Shown here in pieces: positions 36,164 through 44,463 of a DNA stretch of 64,000 nt. The position numbers and the translations under genes are program-made. The DNA lies in NCBI RefSeq assembly GCF_020880975.1, contig NZ_JAJIWP010000003.1, forward strand, positions 124,001 to 188,000, read 5' to 3'. How positions within the stretch are numbered: position 1 is the stretch's first letter; each line of letters opens with the position of its first letter. Source of the stretch: Mucilaginibacter sp. UR6-1 (lineage in GTDB: Bacteria > Bacteroidota > Bacteroidia > Sphingobacteriales > Sphingobacteriaceae). The notes beneath the pieces were generated by a model. It was not told where the DNA came from and made no database searches. It saw only the letters and a list, made by a program, of their open reading frames with translations.

Positions 36164-36190
36164 AAGGGCCGTACTTATAGTATGGCCCTT
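36164..36190. terminator. Bidirectional terminator-like hairpin
   Basis: AAGGGCCGTAC / GTATGGCCCTT forms a stem with one non-Watson-Crick position and a 5-nt loop between two convergent genes. The hairpin includes the last codons of the minus-strand HAD gene, so the two 3' ends share it. Confidence 0.6.
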
Positions 36191-36780
36191 GTTTGTAATT
36201 CTGTTTTCAATTCATTTGCTGATGTAAAGCGTATGCTGTCAATGCCCAGCTTAATGGCAGCTTCAACATTGCGCAGGTTGTCATCAATAAATAAGGCTTC
36301 TTCGGGCTTTACATTATACCGTTCAAGCAATATCCGGTAAAATTCCGCATGTGGCTTGCGTGTTTTTTCAATGCCCGATACTACTACACCGTCAAACTGT
36401 TTCAAAAATGGATATTCCTGCTCGGCAATTACAAAGGTTTCGGCACTCCAGTTGGTAAGGGCGTAAAGTTTAAAGCGGTCATCGTTTCGCAACTGATTAA
36501 ACAATTCAACGGTACCCGCTATCTCTCCGCCAAGCATTTCTGTCCATCGGCTGTAAAAAGCGCGTATGTTATCCTCATGCTCCGGGTGTTGCCTTACCAG
36601 TAGCTCGGTACCATCGGCAAGGCTTCGCCCGGCATCCTGCTCCTCATTCCAGTCGGGTGTGCAAACGTTATCCAAAAAGTGGGTTATCTGCTCTTCGTTG
36701 CTAAATATTTTTCGGTATAAAAGTCGTGGGTTCCAGTCTATCAAAACACCGCCCAGGTCAAATATTATGGCTTTTATCAT
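36175..36780 (-). CDS. HAD-superfamily phosphatase (HAD-IA type)
   Basis: A 201-residue cytoplasmic hydrolase. Motif I IIFDLGGVLIDWN (residues 5-17) has Asp8 as nucleophile, but the usual second Asp of DxD is Gly, as in the YihX/epoxide-hydrolase-like branch. Motif II is YALTNWSAETF, motif III Lys is in SGIEKTRKPHAEFY, and motif IV is EALFIDDNLRNVEAA. YihX-like members dephosphorylate small sugar phosphates such as glucose-1-phosphate; the substrate here is unproven. Single gene, convergent with the beta-barrel protein. Confidence 0.88.
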   Translation of the reverse strand: MIKAIIFDLGGVLIDWNPRLLYRKIFSNEEQITHFLDNVCTPDWNEEQDAGRSLADGTELLVRQHPEHEDNIRAFYSRWTEMLGGEIAGTVELFNQLRNDDRFKLYALTNWSAETFVIAEQEYPFLKQFDGVVVSGIEKTRKPHAEFYRILLERYNVKPEEALFIDDNLRNVEAAIKLGIDSIRFTSANELKTELQTRAIL

Positions 36781-36903
36781 ATCAATATAAAGTTACATGT
36801 ACCGGGTAAATGTAAGGGTATTAATTTTTAACTTGCGTTATGTGAAAGCGATGCTGTGCGGTTAGATGTCTCACTTTATGATAAAACAACTAAACTATAC
36901 ACC

Positions 36904-38526
36904 ATGAGTTTTCAAGATCAGCTCCGTTCACTTTTTGTTGATGAAAGCCTGATACCTGACGAGTTCAGGATTGAGGAAGTGCATCAGCGTGAATACCTCA
37001 GCAACGGCGAAATGAAGCCCTGGGAAGGCGATGTAACCGAAGTTTATTCGCCCGTTTGCATACCAACTCCCGAAGGCCTTAAACGCAAATTAATTGGCAC
37101 CTACCCGGTTTGTACCGAAAAAGAAGCCATGGAAGCCCTTGATGCCGCTATTGCCGCCTACGATAACGGCCGCGGCGAATGGCCTACTATGAGCCTTGAC
37201 CAGCGTATTAAGTGCATGGAAAAATTTGTGTACAAAATGATTGAGCAGCGCACATTTGTGGTGAAGTTGCTGATGTGGGAGATCGGTAAATCATACGCCG
37301 ACTCGGCAAAGGAATTTGACCGTACGGTAGAGTACATCAACGCTACTATTGATGGGCTGAAGGATATCGACCGCCAATCATCTCGTTTTGAGATGGCCGA
37401 GGGCATCATAGCCCAGATCCGCCGTTCGCCTATTGGTGTGGTGCTTTGTATGGGGCCGTTTAACTATCCGCTTAACGAAACCTTTACTACGCTGATACCG
37501 GCACTTATTATGGGTAACACCCTGCTATTTAAACCACCTAAGCATGGCACTTTGTTGCATTACCCACTGTTGAGGGCTTTCCAGGAAGCCTTCCCCAAAG
37601 GAGTAGTAAATACCATCTATGGCCGTGGTGCCGATGTTACTCCCGGACTAATGCAAACCGGCAAAATTAACGTACTGGCGTTTATTGGCTCAAGCAAGGT
37701 AGCCAACGGATTAAAAAAGAGCCACCCTAAAATTAACCGCCTGCGTGCTGTTTTAAGTCTGGATGCTAAAAATGCTGCCATTGTTACCAAACACGCCGAC
37801 CTGAAGCTTGCCGTAAGCGAGTGTATACTGGGCTCATTATCTTTTAACGGGCAACGCTGTACCGCCATTAAAATGATATTTGTACATAAGGAGGTAGCCG
37901 ACGAGTTTTTGCGTTTACTAAGCGAAAGCGTATCTAACCTGAAAATAGGCCTCCCGTGGGAGAAGGATGTAAAAATAACCCCGCTGCCCGAGCCGCATAA
38001 ACCCGATTACCTGAAAGAGTGTATTGATGATGCCGCCGCCAACGGTGCCAGGGTAATGAATGAGAACGGTGGCGTAACGTCCGAATCATTCGTGTTCCCG
38101 GCGGTAGTTTACCCGGTTAACGATAAAATGAAGCTGTATCGTGAAGAGCAGTTTGGCCCGGTGATACCGGTGGTGCCGTATGAATCGATAGAAGAACCGA
38201 TACAATACCAGATAGATTCGCCGCATGGTATGCAGGTGAGTATCTTTAGTAATGATGCCAAGGAGATCTCCTCATTGATCGATCCGTTTGTTAACCTGGT
38301 GAGCCGTGTAAACATCAACGCCCAATGCCAGCGCGGGCCGGATGTGTTCCCTTTTACAGGCCGTAAGGATAGCGCCGAGGGCACATTGTCAGTTCATGAT
38401 GCCCTGCGCTCGTTCTCCATCCGCTCGCTGGTAGCTACCAAGCTGAACGATGTCAATAAGCAGATCATCAACGAGATAGTGCACGATAACGATTCTAACT
38501 TTTTAAGTACAAAATTTATCCTTTAG
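36904..38526 (+). CDS. NADP-dependent glyceraldehyde-3-phosphate dehydrogenase (aldehyde dehydrogenase family)
   Basis: Non-phosphorylating oxidation of glyceraldehyde-3-phosphate to 3-phosphoglycerate with NADPH formation (by family). 540 residues from ATG 36904; an in-frame GTG at 36856 would add 16 poorly coding residues. Visible: Asn187 in GPFNYPLNE and nucleophile Cys319 in FNGQRCTAIK. The general-base Glu of the ELGGK motif, 34 residues before the Cys, is Ser285 here, in LSLDAKNAAIV. I recall GLDAKN at this place in relatives, so this is probably a subfamily trait; catalysis must then use another base. Product name rests on overall similarity by eye. Terminator follows. Confidence 0.82.
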   Translation: MSFQDQLRSLFVDESLIPDEFRIEEVHQREYLSNGEMKPWEGDVTEVYSPVCIPTPEGLKRKLIGTYPVCTEKEAMEALDAAIAAYDNGRGEWPTMSLDQRIKCMEKFVYKMIEQRTFVVKLLMWEIGKSYADSAKEFDRTVEYINATIDGLKDIDRQSSRFEMAEGIIAQIRRSPIGVVLCMGPFNYPLNETFTTLIPALIMGNTLLFKPPKHGTLLHYPLLRAFQEAFPKGVVNTIYGRGADVTPGLMQTGKINVLAFIGSSKVANGLKKSHPKINRLRAVLSLDAKNAAIVTKHADLKLAVSECILGSLSFNGQRCTAIKMIFVHKEVADEFLRLLSESVSNLKIGLPWEKDVKITPLPEPHKPDYLKECIDDAAANGARVMNENGGVTSESFVFPAVVYPVNDKMKLYREEQFGPVIPVVPYESIEEPIQYQIDSPHGMQVSIFSNDAKEISSLIDPFVNLVSRVNINAQCQRGPDVFPFTGRKDSAEGTLSVHDALRSFSIRSLVATKLNDVNKQIINEIVHDNDSNFLSTKFIL

Positions 38527-38546
38527 GTATCAAATGCTACTACAGT

Positions 38547-38577
38547 AAAAAGCCTCTGTATAAACGGGGGCTTTTTT
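38547..38577 (+). terminator. Rho-independent terminator of the dehydrogenase gene
   Basis: AAAAGCCTCTGT / ACGGGGGCTTTT stem with G-T pairs, 4-nt loop and T tract, 21 nt after the stop codon. Confidence 0.7.
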
Positions 38578-38728
38578 GTAATTAATCTGTTATTAACGGA
38601 TTTGTTAACATTGCACACCTATATTTATAAACTTGAAAAATTTGCACAACAAATTGTATATGCTATTGCTAAACCAATAATTAAAAACTATAATTGTCAA
38701 ACAGACATATTAAACCTAAAAATAACTA

Positions 38729-40414
38729 ATGAAAACACTTTCTACCGGTGACTACACCGTGTTTTTTGTGTACCTGATCATCGTGTCGCTGTACGGATTT
38801 TGGGTATACAAACGCAAGCACAATGCAGATGCTACTTCAAAAGACTACTTTTTGGCCGAAGGATCACTAACATGGTGGGCAATTGGCGCTTCATTGATCG
38901 CCTCCAATATTTCGGCCGAGCAGTTCATCGGTATGAGTGGTTCGGGCTTTAAAATGGGTTTGGCTATATCAACTTACGAGTGGATGGCAGCAGCTACACT
39001 GGTTATTGTGGCTATATTTTTTATCCCGGTTTACCTGCGTAATAAAATATTTACCATGCCGCAGTTTTTGCATCAGCGGTATAATGGCACAGTAGCCATG
39101 ATTATGGCTATATTTTGGCTGTTGCTGTACATTGTGGTTAACCTCATGTCTATCCTTTACCTGGGTGCACTGGCGGTAAGCGGTATTTCAGGCTTAAACC
39201 TGGAATTGTGTATCGGTTTATTAGCGGTATTCTCCATCATCATCACCCTGGGTGGTATGAAGGTAATTGGTTATACCGATGTTATACAGGTTTTTGTATT
39301 GATATTAGGTGGTTTGGTGGCTACCTACCTTGCTATCGGGCAAATCAATAATATATCAGGCAGTACAGGTATAGTAGGCGGTTTAAGCGTTTTACATAAA
39401 GAGGTGAACGATCACTTCCACATGATATTCAATAAGGACAATGCTAACTATATGGATCTGCCGGGTCTTTCAGTACTGATCGGCGGTATGTGGATCACTA
39501 ACCTTAACTATTGGGGCTGTAACCAGTACATTACGCAGCGTGCCTTGGGGGCTAACCTGAATACGGCGCGCGGTGGTATCCTGTTCGCGGCATTTTTAAA
39601 GTTGTTGATGCCGGTTATCGTGGTATTACCGGGTATAGCGGCTTACTATTTGTACCAAAAAGGCATGTTTCAGCAGGAAATGCTGAGCGCTAAAGGTGTT
39701 GTTGATGTAAACAAAGCTTATCCATCATTACTTAACCTTTTACCTTCAGGATTAAAAGGCCTGTCATTCGCGGCATTAACGGCGGCTATTGTAGCTTCAT
39801 TAGCGGGAAAAGCCAATAGTATAGCTACCATTTTTACACTTGATATCTATAAAAAAGCCATTAAGCCTGATGCTACTGATAAACAACTGGTATCATTAGG
39901 AAAATGGTCTGTAGCGGTATCCATGATATTGGGTGTGATATTATCCCTACTTATTGGCGATGCGCTGATGGGCGAAGGCAAGCAAGGCTTCCAGTATATT
40001 CAGGAATATACCGGCTTTGTATCTCCGGGTATCTTCGCCATGTTTATCCTGGGTTTTTTCTGGAAAAAGGCTACTTCAAACGCGGCGTTATTCTCTACCA
40101 TTGGCGGCTTTATATTTTCGGTAATATTCAAATTCTTACCGCAATGGGCTGATCTGTCATTCATGGCTCCTTACGGGTTTTCAAAGGATAACGGTACCGG
40201 CGTTTACGAGATCCCGTTTCTTGACCGTATGGGTTTTGTGTTCCTGATCTGTATCATCGGTATGTATATCATCTCAAAAATTGATGCATCAAAAGGCATT
40301 AAAACCAACGGGTTGGAAATTGAATCATCCATGTTCCGTACCTCAAGGGCGTTTACCGCTGGTGCACTGCTTATAGGGGGTATCCTGGTTGCGCTTTACA
40401 GCATTTTCTGGTAG
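38729..40414 (+). CDS. SSS-family sodium/sugar symporter (vSGLT-like)
   Basis: A 561-residue inner-membrane transporter with about 14 helices. Close to vSGLT at several places: SLTWWAIGASLIASNISAEQ, GMSGSGFKMGLAISTYEW, and WITNLNYWGCNQYITQRALG. SLAGKANSIATIFTLDIYK carries the Ser residues of the family's second sodium-site region. It probably brings in glucose or galactose with Na+. Monocistronic, bounded by terminators on both sides. Placed after the glyceraldehyde-3-phosphate dehydrogenase, which would fit sugar catabolism, but they are separate transcripts. Confidence 0.9.
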   Translation: MKTLSTGDYTVFFVYLIIVSLYGFWVYKRKHNADATSKDYFLAEGSLTWWAIGASLIASNISAEQFIGMSGSGFKMGLAISTYEWMAAATLVIVAIFFIPVYLRNKIFTMPQFLHQRYNGTVAMIMAIFWLLLYIVVNLMSILYLGALAVSGISGLNLELCIGLLAVFSIIITLGGMKVIGYTDVIQVFVLILGGLVATYLAIGQINNISGSTGIVGGLSVLHKEVNDHFHMIFNKDNANYMDLPGLSVLIGGMWITNLNYWGCNQYITQRALGANLNTARGGILFAAFLKLLMPVIVVLPGIAAYYLYQKGMFQQEMLSAKGVVDVNKAYPSLLNLLPSGLKGLSFAALTAAIVASLAGKANSIATIFTLDIYKKAIKPDATDKQLVSLGKWSVAVSMILGVILSLLIGDALMGEGKQGFQYIQEYTGFVSPGIFAMFILGFFWKKATSNAALFSTIGGFIFSVIFKFLPQWADLSFMAPYGFSKDNGTGVYEIPFLDRMGFVFLICIIGMYIISKIDASKGIKTNGLEIESSMFRTSRAFTAGALLIGGILVALYSIFW

Positions 40415-40437
40415 TAAATTATTTTTTTAATTATAGC

Positions 40438-40470
40438 AAGCGCCTGCATAAATATGCAGGCGCTTTTTTT
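40438..40470 (+). terminator. Rho-independent terminator of the sugar symporter
   Basis: Perfect stem AAGCGCCTGCATA / TATGCAGGCGCTT with a 2-nt loop at full pairing and seven T, 24 nt after the stop. Confidence 0.88.
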
Positions 40471-40660
40471 ATATCGTTATGATAATAACCTTTTCAAAAT
40501 GGAAGGGTTAGCTAATTGCCATATTGCGTGCTTTGGTATGTAATGTATTGATAGTGAGTTTACTTGCGGGTGGTGTTGAGCTGTAAGCGTGATTGGCATT
40601 TGATTTATTGATAGTTGTTGGCTGATGATATAATGCAGCCATCAAGTAATATCAATAACC

Positions 40661-41206
40661 ATGGAAAACAATTCCTTCATCGTGAGGCTGGCAACACCTG
40701 ATGATGATATTTACGCGCAACAGATCTCTGAAGAAACCGAACGCTCTGCCATTGCCCGTGGCTCAGGCATATCTAAACGCCCGGTAAACAGTATTATTGA
40801 AAAGATACACGGCGGTAAAGCCGTGGTAGCCGTAAGCGATAACGGGCAGTGGGCGGGCTTCTCATACATAGAGGAGTGGGAAGATGGTAAATTCGTATCA
40901 AACAGCGGCCTCATTGTATCGCCTGAATACAGGCAACTGGGTGTGGCGGCAGCCATAAAGGAAGAGATATTCCGACTCTCGCGCGAAAAATATCCTGATG
41001 CGCAGATATTCTCCATTACCTCCGGCCTGGCCATTATGAAACTTAACACCCGCCTGGGCTTTGAGCCGGTAACCTACTCCGAAATTACTACCGATGAACA
41101 TTTTTGGGAAGGGTGCAAAAGCTGCGTTAACCATAACATACTGGAGGGTAAATGCCGCTGCAACTGCCTGTGTACTGCCATGCTGTTCAATCCCTCAAAA
41201 AACTAA
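40661..41206 (+). CDS. GNAT-family N-acyltransferase, probably arginine-pathway type
   Basis: A 181-residue acyl-CoA-dependent N-acyltransferase. The acyl-CoA loop is VSPEYRQLGVAAAIKEEIF (about 87-105), preceded by a beta strand GKFVSNSGLIV. The C-terminus is Cys-rich (FWEGCKSCVNHN, then KCRCNCLCTAMLF). I recall this tail in the GNAT protein that opens arginine operons of Bacteroidota, where it acylates glutamate in place of ArgA. The next gene, 12 nt on, is an ArgE-like deacylase, which supports this. The central arginine genes are absent here. Ligand is not proven; it could act on another amino acid. Confidence 0.75.
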   Translation: MENNSFIVRLATPDDDIYAQQISEETERSAIARGSGISKRPVNSIIEKIHGGKAVVAVSDNGQWAGFSYIEEWEDGKFVSNSGLIVSPEYRQLGVAAAIKEEIFRLSREKYPDAQIFSITSGLAIMKLNTRLGFEPVTYSEITTDEHFWEGCKSCVNHNILEGKCRCNCLCTAMLFNPSKN

Positions 41207-41218
41207 ACATTCTGAATT

Positions 41219-42364
41219 ATGGAACAAGTACTTATTCATCCCGTGGTGGATGACGCTGAACGTATAGATAATTTAGCTGATGATGCCCTGAAATTACTCA
41301 CACGCATAATAGCTACACCATCCTTTAGCGGCGAGGAACATGGAACAGCCGCCCTTATTACTGATTTTTTGTACGGCCATCATATTCCGGTGCACCGCAA
41401 CTATAACAACATCTGGGCTTTTAATAAATATTATGATCCTGCTAAGCCTACCATCCTGCTTAACTCTCACCACGATACCGTGAAGCCTAATGAGGGTTAT
41501 ACCTGCGATCCGTTTGAGCCGGTTATGGCTGATGGCCGTTTGTATGGTTTGGGCAGTAATGATGCGGGTGGCTGCCTGGTGTCGCTGCTATCGGTATTTG
41601 TTTATTTTTATGATGATGCGCATCTGCCTTTTAACCTGTGCATAGCGGCAACAGGCGAGGAAGAAAATTCGGGTTATAACGGGCTAAACGCTGTTCTGCC
41701 TCAGCTTGGTAATATTGCTTTTGCCATAGTAGGCGAGCCTACCCAAATGCACATGGCCACTGCCGAAATGGGTAACATGGTGCTTGATTGCGTATGCTAC
41801 GGCAAGCCCGGCCACGCCGCCCGTAACGAGGGGGACAACGCGGTTTATAAAGCGCTTAAAGCCATACAATGGTTTAGTACCTATCAATTCCCGAAACAGC
41901 CTGCCTTTATGTGGCCGGTAAAAATGAGCGTTACGCAAATCAATGCCGGTATTCAGCATAATATCATTCCGCATGAGTGCCGCTTTACGGTAGATGTGCG
42001 GCTGAACAGTTGCTACACGGCTGACGAAGTATTGGATGTAATAAAAAGCTATACCGGTTGCGAGATAACCGTAAGGCCGGGCGTAATGCAGCCATCATCT
42101 ATCAGCCATATCCATCCGCTGGTATTGTCGGGCATTGATTTGGGTCGCAAAACCTATGTATCGCCAACCAGTTCAGATCAGGGATGGTTAACGGTACCAT
42201 CCATGAAAATGGGGCCCGGTGATTCAGCACGCTCGCACATGGCCGATGAATATATTTTTATGGATGAGATACGCGAGGGCATTAACGTCTACATTCACCT
42301 GCTGAATAATCTGGTGTACCGGCTTATTCATAACCCGGAGTTGCCGTTGAGCTACCCCTGTTAA
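41219..42364 (+). CDS. M20-family deacylase, ArgE-like
   Basis: A 381-residue zinc hydrolase expected to release ornithine from N-acylornithine. Metal ligands are visible: His in LLNSHHDTV, Asp in GLGSNDAGG, the Glu pair in ATGEEENSGYNG, Glu in AIVGEPTQM, and the late His in DSARSHMADE. A dimerization insert lies between about 185 and 290 (CYGKPGHAARNEGDN). It starts 12 nt after the GNAT gene, so the two form an operon. Its last 41 nt overlap the 3' end of the minus-strand symporter gene. No argH, argB, argC, argD or argG is in the window. Confidence 0.85.
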   Translation: MEQVLIHPVVDDAERIDNLADDALKLLTRIIATPSFSGEEHGTAALITDFLYGHHIPVHRNYNNIWAFNKYYDPAKPTILLNSHHDTVKPNEGYTCDPFEPVMADGRLYGLGSNDAGGCLVSLLSVFVYFYDDAHLPFNLCIAATGEEENSGYNGLNAVLPQLGNIAFAIVGEPTQMHMATAEMGNMVLDCVCYGKPGHAARNEGDNAVYKALKAIQWFSTYQFPKQPAFMWPVKMSVTQINAGIQHNIIPHECRFTVDVRLNSCYTADEVLDVIKSYTGCEITVRPGVMQPSSISHIHPLVLSGIDLGRKTYVSPTSSDQGWLTVPSMKMGPGDSARSHMADEYIFMDEIREGINVYIHLLNNLVYRLIHNPELPLSYPC

Positions 42365-44033
42365 ACATGTTGAATACCGATGCTACGATCACCACCACCA
42401 AACACCCTATAGCGTTGAGCCATAAATAAGCCACCACCTCATAATAACCCATCAGGCAAATAATGGCTTCGCTAATTATGGCTGCCCAAAATACTGCGGT
42501 ACCCTTAATGTGTTTAAGGTAAAAAGCAACTACAAATACACCCAGTATGGTGCCATACAGGTATGAGCCTAATTGGTTTACGGCCTCTAATAAATTACCC
42601 AGCTTGCCGGCGTACAACGCCATGCCAATGCTGGCCACACCCCAAATCACCGTTGCCAGGCGCGAGGCATTCAGGTAATTTCTGTCGCTTGCCGTAGGGT
42701 TAATCACCCGCTTATAAATATCAACTACGCTGGTTGATGCCAGTGAGTTAAGCGCGCTGGCCGTTGAGCCCATGGATGCTAAAAACACAATGGCGATGAG
42801 CAAGCCGATCAATCCCTGTGGCAAATATTGGGTAACAAAGCTCAGGAAAACGTAATTTGTATCGTTAGTGTCGGCGGCGGCATTATTCTTTTTCATTAAC
42901 GCTACGGCTTGCTTGCGGAGTTGCAGCGCATCGGTATCAGCTTTTTTCAGTTCGGTTTTTGCTGATGCGATTTTGCTTTCATCATCGCTCTCAAAAGCCG
43001 ATACCAGGTTTTGCGCCGCTACCTTACGCTGCTCAAATACCCTGGCATGGTTTTGCTCAATGGCATTGTATTGCGGGGCGTAGCTGCTGTTTTTTACCCG
43101 GTCAACCTCATAACTGTTAAAAAATACCGGTGGCTTGTTAAACTGGTAGAACGCGAATACCAGCACCCCTATCAGCAATATTAAAAACTGCATCGGTATC
43201 TTGATCAGTCCGTTCATAATTAAGCCCATCCGGCTTTGCGCTACCGAACTTCCGGTTAAATACCGGCCTACCTGACTTTGATCAGTACCAAAATAGGATA
43301 ACTGCAAAAAGAAACCACCGATCAACCCGCTCCATACATTGTAGCTGTTATCGGGGTCAAACTTCCAGTCGATCACGTTCATGCGGCCGAGCTTGCCGCT
43401 AAGTTTCAGCGCGTCAACAAAGCCCACATTATTTGGCAATAGTTTTACCACCATCACCCCGGCAAAAAACATCCCTAAAAATATAATGCTCATTTGCAGC
43501 ATTTGGGTGTATGATACCGCCTTGGTACCGCCATAAACAGTATAAAAAATAACCAGTCCGCCTATAGCCAGGGTGGTGTAGGTAGTATCGATATGTAAAA
43601 TAGTTGACAGGATGATGGACGGCGCATATATGGTAATACCGGTTGACAGGCCCCGCTGCACCAAAAACAGAAACGATGTGAGCACGCGTGTTTTCAGGTC
43701 AAAGCGTTGCTCCAGGTACTCGTAAGCGGTATAAACTTTTAGCCGGTGAAATATGGGTACAAAGGTTATACACAGCACAATCATGGCCAGCGGCAGCCCG
43801 AAATAGAATTGTACAAAGCGCATCCCATCGCCATAAGCTTGCCCGGGTGCTGAAAGAAAGGTGATGGCGCTGGCCTGCGTAGCCATTACCGAAAGCCCTA
43901 CCGCGTACCAGGGCAGCGAGCGGTTGCCTACCAAAAACTGGTCTACATTTTTATTACTGCCGCTTTTCCATAAGCCATAGCCAATAATGGCAAGCAGGGT
44001 TACGGCAAGTACAATCCAGTCGGTAAAGCTCAT
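42324..44033 (-). CDS. SSS-family sodium:solute symporter with charged helical insertion
   Basis: A 569-residue inner-membrane transporter, about 13 helices. Family marks: SLPWYAVGLSVMATQASAIT near the start, FFLQLSYFGTDQSQVGRYLT, and FLASMGSTASALNSLASTSV. Between about residues 290 and 385 it has a long hydrophilic, Lys/Glu/Ala-rich stretch (AQNLVSAFESDDESKIASAK) that looks like a helical hairpin and is not usual for the family. Substrate unknown; the branch resembles vitamin/anion or sialic-acid carriers. Its ATG overlaps the stop of the upstream 42-residue gene (ATGA), so the three genes 44351-42324 form one operon. Confidence 0.88.
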   Translation of the reverse strand: MSFTDWIVLAVTLLAIIGYGLWKSGSNKNVDQFLVGNRSLPWYAVGLSVMATQASAITFLSAPGQAYGDGMRFVQFYFGLPLAMIVLCITFVPIFHRLKVYTAYEYLEQRFDLKTRVLTSFLFLVQRGLSTGITIYAPSIILSTILHIDTTYTTLAIGGLVIFYTVYGGTKAVSYTQMLQMSIIFLGMFFAGVMVVKLLPNNVGFVDALKLSGKLGRMNVIDWKFDPDNSYNVWSGLIGGFFLQLSYFGTDQSQVGRYLTGSSVAQSRMGLIMNGLIKIPMQFLILLIGVLVFAFYQFNKPPVFFNSYEVDRVKNSSYAPQYNAIEQNHARVFEQRKVAAQNLVSAFESDDESKIASAKTELKKADTDALQLRKQAVALMKKNNAAADTNDTNYVFLSFVTQYLPQGLIGLLIAIVFLASMGSTASALNSLASTSVVDIYKRVINPTASDRNYLNASRLATVIWGVASIGMALYAGKLGNLLEAVNQLGSYLYGTILGVFVVAFYLKHIKGTAVFWAAIISEAIICLMGYYEVVAYLWLNAIGCLVVVIVASVFNMFNRGSSTATPGYE

Positions 44034-44158
44034 TCAAATATTTTGGTAACGAGCCAAAATACAGAAATAAGAAGAACCAGCCAAACACCTACCAAGATGT
44101 AAAACTGGTTCCAGTTACGTATAAATGTGGGTAGCCCGTTATTATCAGACGTTTTCAC
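44030..44158 (-). CDS. 42-residue membrane protein, likely symporter partner
   Basis: Short ORF from a GTG at 44158 to the TGA at 44030. The product has a polar N-terminus (KTSDNNGLPTFIRNWNQF) and one strong membrane helix (YILVGVWLVLLISVFWLVTK). The GTG lies inside the last codons of the 68-residue gene (14-nt overlap), and the stop overlaps the symporter ATG as ATGA, so translation is coupled on both sides. That exact packing is hard to get by chance. Small single-helix subunits beside SSS transporters are known in other groups (DUF4212/DUF485 types), which suggests an accessory subunit. Confidence 0.6.
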   Translation of the reverse strand: MKTSDNNGLPTFIRNWNQFYILVGVWLVLLISVFWLVTKIFE

Positions 44159-44351
44159 GGCCTCTAACCAGGAATTTTATAAATACCGCGGCAGTTAATA
44201 AACCAAATACACCACCAACAGGTATGTAGATCAAGCCCCTGTCAACAATAGCGCCAACAAACATGCCGCTGATAAGTGCTACAACAAAATAGATGTAGTC
44301 GTTCTTTTTTGCTTCTTCTTCGTGTTTATGTGAGTGGTGATGATGTGACAT
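44145..44351 (-). CDS. 68-residue membrane protein with His-rich N-terminus
   Basis: Starts MSHHHHSHKHEEEAKKNDY, a strongly His-rich cytoplasmic tail, followed by two membrane helices (about 20-40 and 42-61) and a short basic end FLVRGREN. The His cluster could bind metal ions, but there is no further support. First gene of the three-gene unit with the 42-residue protein and the SSS symporter, so it may help assemble or regulate that transporter. No named family recognised. Confidence 0.7.
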   Translation of the reverse strand: MSHHHHSHKHEEEAKKNDYIYFVVALISGMFVGAIVDRGLIYIPVGGVFGLLTAAVFIKFLVRGRENV

Positions 44352-44463
44352 AATGTTTTATCTATGTTTATTTACCCGCAAAAATATCGATTATATTTTC
44401 ATTGGCAACATTAATTAACCTTTACCATGAGTTAAACCCGCAATAGGCCACAATGTTTAATAT

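Noticed and set aside
36856..36903. Upstream GTG start for the glyceraldehyde-3-phosphate dehydrogenase
   Set aside because: Added residues do not resemble the family and the ATG at 36904 gives the usual N-terminus.
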